DNA of 62,686 bases, from the NCBI RefSeq assembly GCF_945957345.1, contig NZ_CAMFKW010000035.1, forward strand, positions 1-62,686, given 5' to 3'. Of the stretch, positions 1 through 7,670 are shown in pieces. Source of the DNA: an uncultured Allobosea sp. Its GTDB lineage: Bacteria > Pseudomonadota > Alphaproteobacteria > Rhizobiales > Beijerinckiaceae. The notes below the pieces were generated by a model, which worked only from the letters and a program-made list of their open reading frames with translations, did not search any database and had not been told where the DNA came from. A program made the position numbers and the translations under genes. Each line of letters opens with the position of its first letter. Positions within the stretch are counted from its first letter, which is position 1.

Positions 1-157
1 AGATCACGGTGATGTTCTTCACGCCGGAATCGCGGATCTGCGGGATCAGGCTCTCCGGATTGCCCGACAGGCCGAAGCCGCCCGACATGATCGTCATCCC
101 GTCGAACAGCAAACCCTCCAGCGCCGCCGAAGGGCTGCTATAAATCTTCGTGCTCAT
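1..157 (-). CDS. 3-oxoacid CoA-transferase subunit A, N-terminal part (runs off the window)
   Basis: The 52 visible residues start MSTKIYSSPSAALEGLLFDG and continue with MSGGFGLSGNPESL, the glycine-rich N-terminal stretch of the A subunit of succinyl-CoA:3-ketoacid or 3-oxoadipate CoA-transferases. Family knowledge: the enzyme moves CoA from succinyl-CoA to a 3-oxoacid and works with a B subunit, which would lie outside the window. The ATG overlaps the stop of the preceding exporter gene as ATGA, so the two are translationally coupled. In an aromatic-catabolism setting a PcaI role (3-oxoadipate activation) is attractive, but acetoacetate metabolism fits equally well. The substrate cannot be read from this fragment. 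Confidence 0.85.
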   Translation of the reverse strand, partial: MSTKIYSSPSAALEGLLFDGMTIMSGGFGLSGNPESLIPQIRDSGVKNITVI

Positions 158-1125
158 GACCTACTTCCGATCTCCGCTCGTTGCCGTTCCCCCGACCTGG
201 GGGATGCCTGCGTCGTGACCAGGGTGACACCCGCGACGATGACAACGAAAGCCAACGGATGATACCAAGCCAACGTTTCCCCAAGGAAAACCGACGCGAG
301 CCCTGCGCTGAAGAGCGGAAGGAAATGCATGAACATTCCCGTCGTTGCTGGGCCGAGCACGGCCACCGAGCGGTTCCAGAAAATATAGGCCAAGATAGAG
401 GGGAAAATGGCGAAGTAGATTAGAGCGGGCAGGGTGCTCGATGTCGGCACGAACGCGCCGACCGTGTTTACCTCGAAGAGCATGAAAGGAAGATGGAAAA
501 GGACTCCGAAGGCCGTCGTGCTTCCTAGAAGAGACAACGGTTTGAGGCCGGGCGGCCGCCACCTGATGAGCACGGTATACAGCGCCCAGAAGCTCATGCC
601 GGCGAAGACCAGGACTTCGCCGCGACCGATCGTCAGCCGAGCGAGCGCAGATGGGTCGCCCCTGGCGATCACCAGGGCGGCACCTGCCAGCGACATCAGG
701 ATGCCGAGCGCGCGCCGAGAGGTGACGAGCTGGCCGAGCAGTACTCGCGCGATTGCAATGGTTACGACCGGCAGCAACGAATTGACGAGCGCAGCATTGA
801 CCACCGTGGTGTAATGGAGCGCAACATAGACGAAACAATTGAAGGCCGTCACACCGATCGCTCCCAGCAACGCCAAGAAGGCGAGCTGGGAACGGATGCG
901 CGACCAGTCCCGCCGCACCGGCGCCACGATGAACGGCAGCAGGATTGCAAGCGCCAGCAGCCAGCGCCAGAACGACATCTGGATTGGCGGGATCTCGCCG
1001 CGCATCAGCCGCGCGACCAGAAAATTTCCCGACCAGAACAGGGGTGGAAGCACCGCGACCAAATAGGCCGCCAAGGCGGGGACGGACGCTTGGCGCGTCC
1101 GCTCGGCCCGAACAGTCTCAGCCAT
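154..1125 (-). CDS. EamA/DMT-family exporter
   Basis: An integral membrane protein of about 323 residues with roughly ten hydrophobic segments in two repeats, typical of EamA (DUF6) drug/metabolite transporters; the second half contains an FWNRSVAVLGPATTGMF stretch usual for the family. I use the ATG at 1125 because AAGAAGG lies just upstream on the coding strand. A longer frame begins at 1167 but would overlap the permease gene more deeply. It overlaps the permease stop by a few bases and the CoA-transferase start by ATGA, so it belongs to the same minus-strand operon. It probably exports a pathway intermediate or product; the substrate is unknown. A paralogue type lies at 22011-22937. Confidence 0.85.
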   Translation of the reverse strand: MAETVRAERTRQASVPALAAYLVAVLPPLFWSGNFLVARLMRGEIPPIQMSFWRWLLALAILLPFIVAPVRRDWSRIRSQLAFLALLGAIGVTAFNCFVYVALHYTTVVNAALVNSLLPVVTIAIARVLLGQLVTSRRALGILMSLAGAALVIARGDPSALARLTIGRGEVLVFAGMSFWALYTVLIRWRPPGLKPLSLLGSTTAFGVLFHLPFMLFEVNTVGAFVPTSSTLPALIYFAIFPSILAYIFWNRSVAVLGPATTGMFMHFLPLFSAGLASVFLGETLAWYHPLAFVVIVAGVTLVTTQASPRSGERQRAEIGSRS

Positions 1126-1933
1126 CGGATGCCTTCTTTGCCATCCGGACCTCCGTGTAGCGTCCAAGGGCGGTGTTCACCGCAATGGCCAGAAGAAAAA
1201 CGATCAGCAGCAGTGCGTACATGCGCGGCATGTTGAAGGTCGCGTAGGTTTGGATGACGGCATAGCCCAGGCCTTGGTTGGCGAGCTTGGTCTCTGCCAG
1301 CAAAGTGCCGACAACCGCGACGCCTAGGCCGATGCGGATGCCGTTGATGACCGGAATCCGCATCGCAGGAAGATAGATCTTGGTGAACATCTGGGACGCG
1401 CTCAGCCGGAAGCTGAGCCCGACCCGGATCAGCACCTGATCAACTTCGCGCATGGAACTCGCGACGCTAACCGAGACGGGGAAAAAGCAGGAAAGCGCGC
1501 CCATCGCGATCTTGGAGCCAGGACCGACGCCGAACCACATGATCATGATCGGAAAGAAGATGATCTTCGGCGTCGGACCGAGATAATGGAGCAGCGGCTC
1601 GAAGGCGCTGCCGAGATAGCGGTTGCGCCCGAGCACGACGCCCACAGCAATGCCGGCTCCCCCGCCCACCGCCACCGCCAGCAGAACCTCGCCAACGGTG
1701 ACGCCAAGATTCCAGTAAAAGGAGGGGTCGACGAAAAGCAGGACGAATTCCCTCACGATCAATGGCAAGGGCGGCACGACGTCCCGATAGAGCAGCCCTG
1801 AGCGGGCGAGAAGCTCCCAGGCGACCAGGACCGCCGTCAGGATCGTCAGGCGTGTCAGGAGAACGGACCGGGCCTCGTCCGATCCGCCGACCCGAGTCAG
1901 CTGTGTCGCTCCCAGTGCTGCGAGCCGCTGCAT
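1118..1933 (-). CDS. ABC importer permease, SsuC/TauC type (system 1, permease B)
   Basis: A 271-residue inner-membrane permease with a BPD_transp_1 core of five to six helices. The stretch GPTPKIIFFPIMIMWFGVGP and the coupling-helix region around YLPAMRIPVINGIRIGLG are typical of nitrate/taurine-type importers. GGAGAG lies upstream of the ATG. It resembles the permease at 19864-20649 more than its own partner at 5130-5885, so the system appears to use two different permease subunits. It sits between the binding protein (1962-2927) and an exporter in a minus-strand operon. The substrate is not evident from sequence; the neighbouring decarboxylase suggests an aromatic acid. Confidence 0.88.
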   Translation of the reverse strand: MQRLAALGATQLTRVGGSDEARSVLLTRLTILTAVLVAWELLARSGLLYRDVVPPLPLIVREFVLLFVDPSFYWNLGVTVGEVLLAVAVGGGAGIAVGVVLGRNRYLGSAFEPLLHYLGPTPKIIFFPIMIMWFGVGPGSKIAMGALSCFFPVSVSVASSMREVDQVLIRVGLSFRLSASQMFTKIYLPAMRIPVINGIRIGLGVAVVGTLLAETKLANQGLGYAVIQTYATFNMPRMYALLLIVFLLAIAVNTALGRYTEVRMAKKASDG

Positions 1934-1961
1934 GATTTAACTCTCCGGGCTGGCGTCGGGA

Positions 1962-2927
1962 TCACCGACGCGGCGGAATCTGAATGAGCGTGTCGAGCTG
2001 AGCCTGAGTCAAAGGCTGCGCAGTATACTTCAGGGTGACCGCATCGTTTACAATGGTTTCCAATCCAACGATGCGGTCAGGATTCAGCGCTTCCTTCGGG
2101 AAGAATTCGTCGCGCGTGCGTTTTGCGATTTCCAGTGGCACGCCGACGAATTCAGCATAAACTTTGAGCGCCTCATCGCCGGAATACATCGCCTCGACTG
2201 TCTCGCGGTAGGCTTTCATGAAGCGGTCAATCTGATCTTTCTTGTTCTGTAGAACCGCGGTGTTCGTAATCAGGAGACGAACCGTCTGGCTCTTGAACGC
2301 TTTGGTATCGTTGCCTGTAGCAATGACACGAATCTCACCCTTGTTGAGTTGTTCGAGACCAAAGGGGGGAGCCGACCAGCCCACATCGATCTGACCCGAC
2401 ATCACCTGCGTGAGTGTCGGGGCGGGACCTCCCGTTGCCGTCAACCGAGGCTTGAGGCCGTTTTCCTGAACGAATGCGTTGACGACGCCGTGGGTCGACG
2501 AGCCGTTGGTCGAATAAGCCACGGTCTTACCGTCGAAATCCTTGAGGGTCTTGATCGGCGAATCCGCCTTCACATACCAGTACAGATCCTGGCCGCCAGT
2601 GGTTTCGGCGCCGATGATGCGGACCGGAGCTCCCTTTGAGAAGGCCGACAGCGCACCCATGATGCCGCCTGCAATCCCGATGTCGACGCTGTTCGAAAGG
2701 ACCGCCTGCTGCGTTTCGCCGCCGCCCTGCGTATAGAGAAGCTGCAGCTCCAGATTGTGCTTCTTGAAGATGCCGAGCCGGCTGCCGATCTCCGATACCG
2801 ACGTGTCCCAGTTGCCGCGTTGGCCGACGGCCAGCTTCAGCTGTTCCTGTGCTTGGGCCGAGCCCGCGTTCGAAGCCGCCAGCGCGACCAAGCCGGCAGC
2901 CATCAAAATTCGCTGCAATAGAGTCAT
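1962..2927 (-). CDS. ABC importer periplasmic binding protein, NMT1/SsuA type (system 1)
   Basis: A 321-residue protein with a Sec signal peptide (cleavage probably after AGSAQA, near residue 26) followed by an NMT1/THI5-like fold. A strong GGGAGG precedes the ATG. The segments GGIMGALSAFSKGAPV and TLTQVMSGQIDVGWSAP are nearly shared with the binding protein at 18153-19142, which marks the two importers as paralogous systems. It captures the substrate in the periplasm for the permeases at 1118-1933 and 5130-5885. A 13-base hairpin sequence (2958-2970) lies just upstream of the gene and may stabilise the binding-protein message. Confidence 0.88.
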   Translation of the reverse strand: MTLLQRILMAAGLVALAASNAGSAQAQEQLKLAVGQRGNWDTSVSEIGSRLGIFKKHNLELQLLYTQGGGETQQAVLSNSVDIGIAGGIMGALSAFSKGAPVRIIGAETTGGQDLYWYVKADSPIKTLKDFDGKTVAYSTNGSSTHGVVNAFVQENGLKPRLTATGGPAPTLTQVMSGQIDVGWSAPPFGLEQLNKGEIRVIATGNDTKAFKSQTVRLLITNTAVLQNKKDQIDRFMKAYRETVEAMYSGDEALKVYAEFVGVPLEIAKRTRDEFFPKEALNPDRIVGLETIVNDAVTLKYTAQPLTQAQLDTLIQIPPRR

Positions 2928-2996
2928 TTGTTCCTCCCTCCTCTGTTTTTGGATTTTCCGCTGCTAGCGGTTGAAGAGCGCCAGTTCGGACAGACG

Positions 2997-3989
2997 TCAG
3001 ATCTTGAAGGCCTCCAGCGTCGTAGAATGAAACAGGTCATCGACCGATAGCCGATGGGACGACAGGCCTTGGGAATGATGCGTCTTCAGAAACATATCGA
3101 GCACATGCCGGTTAGGGCCCACGCCGTAGGACCAGAAGTCCTCGCCCATCAGGCTTCTGGCCGCCTGGAGCTGTTCCTCCACGAAGGGTAGCGTGATCTT
3201 GGTCGCTGACGTGTCGTTCAGCCGGCCAAGCGCCACCCGCTTTGATTGCTCGAACGCTTTGAGCAGCGCGGCCGGCAGCCACGGATGCTGGTCCACGATC
3301 GTGCGACGCGCACCGATCATGTGCATGATCGGAAACACCTTCGTGCGCCGGTAATAGTCCGCCGCCGCTGAGGTGGGATCCGAGAAGAGCCGCACGACGT
3401 TCGGATGCCTTGCGTCGAAGGAAGAAGGAGAGCGAGGACCGATGAAGCCATCGATATCACCATCGACGAGCATCTGATTGACGGTCTTGTCCGGTGGTGC
3501 CGGCACTACCTTGATCTCGGAAGGCAGGTCGAGACTGATCTTCTCTGTTCGTCCGGTCTGCTCCACGCCCCCACGGACCCAGGTGATGTCGGACAATCCG
3601 ATACCGTAATCGTCCTCCAGCAGCGAGCGGATCCAGACATTTGCGGTAAGCTGATACTCTCCGCAGCCGATGCGCTTGCCCTTGAGATCCTCCGGGCGCT
3701 CGATGCCGCGGTCGTTCCGGATGAAGATGCCGGTATGCCGAAAGGCTCGCGACACAAAGGCCGGTACGCCGATATAGGGGTTCGTGCCTTGCGCTGTTTT
3801 GATTGTGAAACTTGAGAGCGACGCTTCGCACACATCGAATTCAGCATGCCTGAAAGCCCGAAAAAATATCTCCTCCGGCACGAGCTTCATGAAGACCGGA
3901 TCGACACCATCGATTTGGACCTCGCCGTCTAGCAACGGCCTGTTGCGGTCGTAGTCACCAACAGCGATTGAAAGACGAAGTTTCGACAA
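2997..3989 (-). CDS. 4,5-dihydroxyphthalate decarboxylase-like protein (Pht5 family)
   Basis: About 330 residues beginning SKLRLSIAVGDYDRNRPLL, with EYQLTANVWIRSLLEDDYG, FPIMHMIGARR and a FWSYGVGPNRH C-terminal motif, all typical of the Pht5 family. Known for the family: Pht5 decarboxylates 4,5-dihydroxyphthalate to protocatechuate in the cytoplasm. The fold is related to NMT1-type binding proteins, but no signal peptide is visible here, so a cytoplasmic enzyme is likely. I chose the TTG at 3989 because GGGAGG stands five bases upstream; an ATG at 4025 has no ribosome site. It lies inside an importer operon rather than beside the oxygenase at 11189-12526. Many family members are uncharacterised, so the substrate may differ. 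Confidence 0.75.
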   Translation of the reverse strand: MSKLRLSIAVGDYDRNRPLLDGEVQIDGVDPVFMKLVPEEIFFRAFRHAEFDVCEASLSSFTIKTAQGTNPYIGVPAFVSRAFRHTGIFIRNDRGIERPEDLKGKRIGCGEYQLTANVWIRSLLEDDYGIGLSDITWVRGGVEQTGRTEKISLDLPSEIKVVPAPPDKTVNQMLVDGDIDGFIGPRSPSSFDARHPNVVRLFSDPTSAAADYYRRTKVFPIMHMIGARRTIVDQHPWLPAALLKAFEQSKRVALGRLNDTSATKITLPFVEEQLQAARSLMGEDFWSYGVGPNRHVLDMFLKTHHSQGLSSHRLSVDDLFHSTTLEAFKI

Positions 3990-4089
3990 TGATGCCTCCC
4001 GAGCGACACGACCGGTCGCGCTCATTTTGAAGGATCATGCTGCCTGCGGACGCCCACGACAAAGACTTATCCGAGATGCCAGTGAGATA

Positions 4090-5052
4090 TTACCTGTTTG
4101 GCGCTGAGGCCCCGACACGCTGCGCGAGCGGACCGAGCGACTCGAGCAGACGTTTGACGATCGTGTCGAGAAAGCTGTCGATCGCATCCTGGTGGCGGGA
4201 CACCGGCGCGTGGGACGGTTTCAGCAGATAAAGGGTACGGGTCAAAGGGGTATCTGAAATGCGTTGAACCGCAATTTTACCGGCGCGAATTTCCTCCACC
4301 GCAGTTCCGTAGGGCATGAAGCTCGAAGCAGCTCCCCGTACCACCAAGGTGCGCATCGCAGGAATGGACTGCGCCTCATAGACGATCCGCAGATTTAGCG
4401 TATATTTCTCGGCGGCACTTTTCAAAAGGCGCTGGACCATGTCACGTTCACCAGCTTGGACCAGATCATGCGTCAGCGCTTCGGCCAGCGTCAGCGACTC
4501 CGGTAGAGGCGTGTCAACTGCCGGACGTACGAAAAGCAATTCCTCAATCAGAATGGCCTTGCGCTCAACGCCTGGACGCGGCTCGTCAGTTCCATAGGCG
4601 AATGCATAATTGAGCTCGCCGCGTTCGAGGGACATCGCAAGGCCGTAGCTGAGCTCTTCCACGAGGCTGAGCGACACGTTCGGCATGGTCTGCTTGGCAT
4701 CGAGCAACATGTCCGGGCCGATCTGTAGCATGATGCTGGGGGTCAGCCCCAATATGAGCATCTCCTGCTCATGACCCGACAGGCCGCGAAACTCTCGCTT
4801 GATCTCTTCTACGTCCTGAAGCAGTCGGCGAGCGCGCTCCAACAGGAGCTTGCCGGCCTCGGTGAGTTCCACGCCACGAGAATGGCGCAGCAGCAAATCG
4901 GCGTGAAGTTCTTGCTCCAGCTGTCGAATTTGCAGGCCAAGGGCAGGCTGGGCGACATTGAGTTGCTCGGCAGCGCGCGTGATGTTTCCGACCTCTGCGA
5001 TCCGCACGAAATATTGAAGCTGTCGGAGATTGATCTTCGCCTCCTCTGGCAA
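4090..5052 (-). CDS. LysR-family transcriptional regulator (operon-internal)
   Basis: About 320 residues with an N-terminal winged helix (NITRAAEQLNVAQPALGLQI, near residues 20-40) and a C-terminal effector domain. It is a close relative in style of the LysR at 47774-48703; both have the unusual AQxALGLQIRQLE recognition helix. It is encoded within the importer operon, downstream of the permease at 5130-5885 and upstream of the decarboxylase-like gene, rather than divergently as is usual. The start is uncertain: a TTG at 5052 opens the frame without a ribosome site, whereas AGAGGAGG lies five bases before an in-frame ATC a few codons later. Its likely role is control of this importer and its catabolic genes. 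Confidence 0.85.
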   Translation of the reverse strand: MPEEAKINLRQLQYFVRIAEVGNITRAAEQLNVAQPALGLQIRQLEQELHADLLLRHSRGVELTEAGKLLLERARRLLQDVEEIKREFRGLSGHEQEMLILGLTPSIMLQIGPDMLLDAKQTMPNVSLSLVEELSYGLAMSLERGELNYAFAYGTDEPRPGVERKAILIEELLFVRPAVDTPLPESLTLAEALTHDLVQAGERDMVQRLLKSAAEKYTLNLRIVYEAQSIPAMRTLVVRGAASSFMPYGTAVEEIRAGKIAVQRISDTPLTRTLYLLKPSHAPVSRHQDAIDSFLDTIVKRLLESLGPLAQRVGASAPNR

Positions 5053-5129
5053 TGCAAGACGCCAATTATGTCGCTGGCGAGCCTTGTCGAGAAGAAGCTA
5101 ATACATCATGTCCATGATCACGAGGCACG

Positions 5130-5885
5130 TTACCGTGCAGGACGAAGCCAGCGTTCGATCCGCTCCAACGCCGAGAAAAGGACGACGCTCACCAGGATCA
5201 CAAAGATGATAGTGGCAAAAACGCCAGGAAGATCATACCGTTCAGCAAGATCATTGATGAGCTGACCGAGGCCGCCAAAGTTGATCAGGAATTCAACGCC
5301 AATGAGGTTTATCAGTGTGAAAATCAAGCCGAGGCGAATACCGGTAAAGATCGTAGGAATCGCCGCAGGAAACTGAATTTTCCAAAACATCTGCGTCGGG
5401 CTCAGATTGTAGCTGTGGCCCACATTCAGCAGCGTTTTCCTGACACCCTGGAACCCTTCAAGCGTCTTCAACAAGGCCGGAGCGAGCCCAGCAACGAATC
5501 CCATCGCGACAATCGTTGCCGAGCTGCGACCAAATATGACGAGAAAGAGCGGATAAGCGAGTACGATCGGTGCAGCAGCGGCGGCTGCGATCCATGATTC
5601 TGTGGCCAGCCTCAGGATGCGGTGCCTGTGAAGCAATATGCCGCCACCGATGCCGAAGCCGATGACAAGCAGGCTCGCGGCAAGTGCCTCCGCACCGGTA
5701 ACCAGCAGCCTGTGCAGAAGCTGCTCCTCGGCGAACAGTCGACCGAAGGAGCTGATAACGGCAGAGGGGAAGGGGATGACGAACTGGTTCAGCACCCCGA
5801 CAGCGAGCATGACCTCGACGGCGCAGAAGGAGAGCGCGACGCAGCCCAGCCCGAATGCAATGGGCGGTATCCTGACAATTTGCAC
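5130..5885 (-). CDS. ABC importer permease, SsuC/TauC type (system 1, permease A)
   Basis: A 251-residue inner-membrane protein with the BPD_transp_1 core; AAPIVLAYPLFLVIFGRS and PAAIPTIFTGIRLGLI are diagnostic. It starts with GTG three bases after the ATPase stop, with GGGGAG upstream, so it is translationally linked to the ATPase. The closest relative in the window is the permease at 19139-19882 (shared YPLFL..FGRS, VEFL...GGLG and ERWLRP), not the other permease of its own system. This supports a heterodimeric membrane channel. Confidence 0.88.
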   Translation of the reverse strand: MQIVRIPPIAFGLGCVALSFCAVEVMLAVGVLNQFVIPFPSAVISSFGRLFAEEQLLHRLLVTGAEALAASLLVIGFGIGGGILLHRHRILRLATESWIAAAAAAPIVLAYPLFLVIFGRSSATIVAMGFVAGLAPALLKTLEGFQGVRKTLLNVGHSYNLSPTQMFWKIQFPAAIPTIFTGIRLGLIFTLINLIGVEFLINFGGLGQLINDLAERYDLPGVFATIIFVILVSVVLFSALERIERWLRPAR

Positions 5886-5888
5886 GGT

Positions 5889-6776
5889 TTAGGCTCCCCT
5901 CAGCCGCGCACTATCCTCGGCTTCCGCCATACCACGCGATGCCTCCTCACGCAGATCGTTCCAGATCTCCGCCACATAGCGGCCGAAAGCGTCACTGCCG
6001 ACCACATCACCCTGGCGCGGGCGCGGCAGATTAATATCTACGATCCTTTTCACCTTGCCGGGCCGGAACGTCATGATGAGGACCCGGTCGGAAAGCTGCA
6101 CGGCTTCCGTGATGTTATGAGTTATCAGCAGCGTCGTCTGGCGCAAATCCTGCTGGATCTTGAGAACCTTGTCTCCGAGCAGCACGCGGGTCTGCTCGTC
6201 CAGGGCCGCGAAAGGCTCGTCCATCAGCAGGATCTTGGGCTCGAATACCAGCGTGCGGGCAATGGCCACGCGCTGCCGCATGCCGCCGGAGAGCTCGGAC
6301 GGATAGCGCTGTTCGAACCCGGTCAAGCCAACCATGTCGATGAACTTGCGTGCAATCACATAACGCTCCGCTTTGGGAACGCCTTTGACTTCCAGCGGAA
6401 AGGCGACGTTATCGATCACGGTGCGCCAGGGGAACGTCGATTCCTCCTGGAAAACCATGCCAATCGACGCATGAGGCCCCGAGATCCGTTCGCCTCCGAC
6501 AACGACAGAGCCGTCGTAACCGCGCACGAGCCCGCCGAGGATGTTGAACACGGTCGACTTGCCGCAACCCGACGGGCCGATGATGGATACGAACTCTCCT
6601 CGCTTGATCTCGAAGGACACTCCGTCAACGGCGGTCACCGTGCCTTCACGCGTATTGAAACGCATGGAGACGTCCTGGATGACCAAATCGATTTCATCGG
6701 TCGTGTCGGCCGCCAGACGCAGCTTCGCACCGGATGCCCGCATATCCGTTTCGTCCTCTGAATGGCTGCCGCTCAT
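5889..6776 (-). CDS. ABC importer ATPase, SsuB/TauB type (system 1)
   Basis: A nucleotide-binding subunit of about 295 residues with Walker A GPSGCGKST, signature LSGGMRQR, Walker B ILLMDEP and the H-loop of LLITHNITEA. The C-terminal tail FGRYVAEIWNDLREEASRGM is almost repeated in the ATPase at 17318-18133. Several starts are possible: the ATG at 6776 is given, the ATG at 6743 has AGAGGA ten bases upstream, and the open frame extends to 7025. It is the first gene of the minus-strand operon running to position 1, divergent from the MarR gene. A spaced inverted repeat lies upstream (6843-6880). Confidence 0.88.
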   Translation of the reverse strand: MSGSHSEDETDMRASGAKLRLAADTTDEIDLVIQDVSMRFNTREGTVTAVDGVSFEIKRGEFVSIIGPSGCGKSTVFNILGGLVRGYDGSVVVGGERISGPHASIGMVFQEESTFPWRTVIDNVAFPLEVKGVPKAERYVIARKFIDMVGLTGFEQRYPSELSGGMRQRVAIARTLVFEPKILLMDEPFAALDEQTRVLLGDKVLKIQQDLRQTTLLITHNITEAVQLSDRVLIMTFRPGKVKRIVDINLPRPRQGDVVGSDAFGRYVAEIWNDLREEASRGMAEAEDSARLRGA

Positions 6777-6842
6777 AAACCCGATCCGCGCTTCGAAACG
6801 CACAATGGTGCGGCGCGCGGAACGGAGGCATTGCTTTCTGTT

Positions 6843-6880
6843 GCGATAAATCCGAGCATGCCGGCCCTTCCCTTTATCGC
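6843..6880. promoter_or_regulatory. Spaced inverted repeat in the divergent ABC/MarR promoter region
   Basis: GCGATAAA (6843-6850) and TTTATCGC (6873-6880) form perfect 8-bp arms 22 bases apart in the non-coding interval between the importer ATPase and the MarR gene. This could be a pair of operator half-sites for the MarR or LysR regulator. No other copy was noticed, so it is only a candidate. Confidence 0.3.
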
Positions 6881-7064
6881 GGTCGTCGTTATGGAGATGC
6901 TCCGCTTGCAATCGACGGTATGAGCGTCGGGCAGCCAGGTCCAAGATTATCTCGCTTGGCCTCTCAAACATTTGTGCGGTACCCTCGACGCTCCGCGTGG
7001 GTGCGCGAAAGTCGGTGTCGCACACATGAGTAGAGGATCAGGTCGGAGTCGAGATCCGGAAATC

Positions 7065-7568
7065 ATGGCAAGCAGAAAGCACGCGCGGGTCGATGAGCCG
7101 GCGGTCGAGTTTAACGATCTACCCTTGCAATCGAGCGTCGGCTATCAGTTGCGCATGGCTAATCGCGCGATGCAGCGTTATCTTCAGTCGCAGATCGAAC
7201 CGCACGGCGTGACACTCGGCATGTGGTACTTCTTGCGCGCTCTTTGGCAAGAAGACGGCCTCACACAGCGCGAGCTGTCCCAACGAATCGGCACGATGGA
7301 GCCGACAACGCTCTCTGCCTTGGCGGCGATGGAGCGCTCCGGGCTGGTGACCCGTGAGCGTGACGGTACGGATAGGCGCAAGCTGAACGTGAGGCTCACG
7401 CCGAAGGGACATGCGTTGAAGAAAAATCTGATCCCCTGCGCGGAACACGTTATCGATCGCGCGACGATCGGCTTCGCTCCAAAGGACAAGGCGAGATTCC
7501 TGGGCTATCTCGCCGCGGTTCAGCGCAATTTTGGGGGCAACTGCGCAACGGCTGAAGAGGTCGACTAG
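7065..7568 (+). CDS. MarR-family transcriptional regulator
   Basis: About 167 residues with a winged-helix core: LTQRELSQRIGTMEPTTLSA is the recognition region and GLVTRERDGTDRRKLNVRLT the beta-wing with the conserved DxRR. The ATG at 7065 follows a weak CCGGA; an ATG at 7026 is also possible. It is divergent from the importer operon and convergent with the ThDP-enzyme operon. Its TAG stop is formed by the first bases of a dispersed repeat (7566-7670). MarR proteins of this kind usually repress aromatic-acid genes and release DNA on ligand binding. TTAG-N4-CTAA sites at 12573 and 16105 are plausible targets, which is inference. Confidence 0.88.
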   Translation: MASRKHARVDEPAVEFNDLPLQSSVGYQLRMANRAMQRYLQSQIEPHGVTLGMWYFLRALWQEDGLTQRELSQRIGTMEPTTLSALAAMERSGLVTRERDGTDRRKLNVRLTPKGHALKKNLIPCAEHVIDRATIGFAPKDKARFLGYLAAVQRNFGGNCATAEEVD

Positions 7569-7670
7569 AGCATTTTCGAGCGAAGTGGACACCGGTTCGC
7601 GTGAAGAAAATGCGATAAAACAAAGATCTGGAGCAATCCCGTGATTCGGAGAATTGCGGAATTGCTCTAG
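7566..7670. repeat. Dispersed TAGAGCAT-type repeat, copy 1
   Basis: An element of about 105 bases that starts TAGAGCATTTTCGAGCGAAG and ends TTGCTCTAG, with complementary ends (TAGAGCA and TTGCTCTA) and the internal phrase ACACCGGTTCGCGTGAAG. Related copies are at 40125-40230 (copy 3), 23318-23434 (copy 2, reverse) and partially at 26879-26934. The ends supply the TAG stop codons of both convergent genes, the MarR at 7065-7568 and the ThDP enzyme at 7667-9454. Elements of this kind are, to my knowledge, abundant in Hyphomicrobiales intergenic regions. The structure suggests a folded RNA or a terminator-like role, or a small non-autonomous mobile unit. Confidence 0.75.

Noticed and set aside
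2958..2970. CCGCTGCTAGCGG hairpin as a terminator
   Set aside because: On the coding strand it is followed by an A-run, not a T-run, and it lies between genes of one operon; at most an mRNA-stabilising element.
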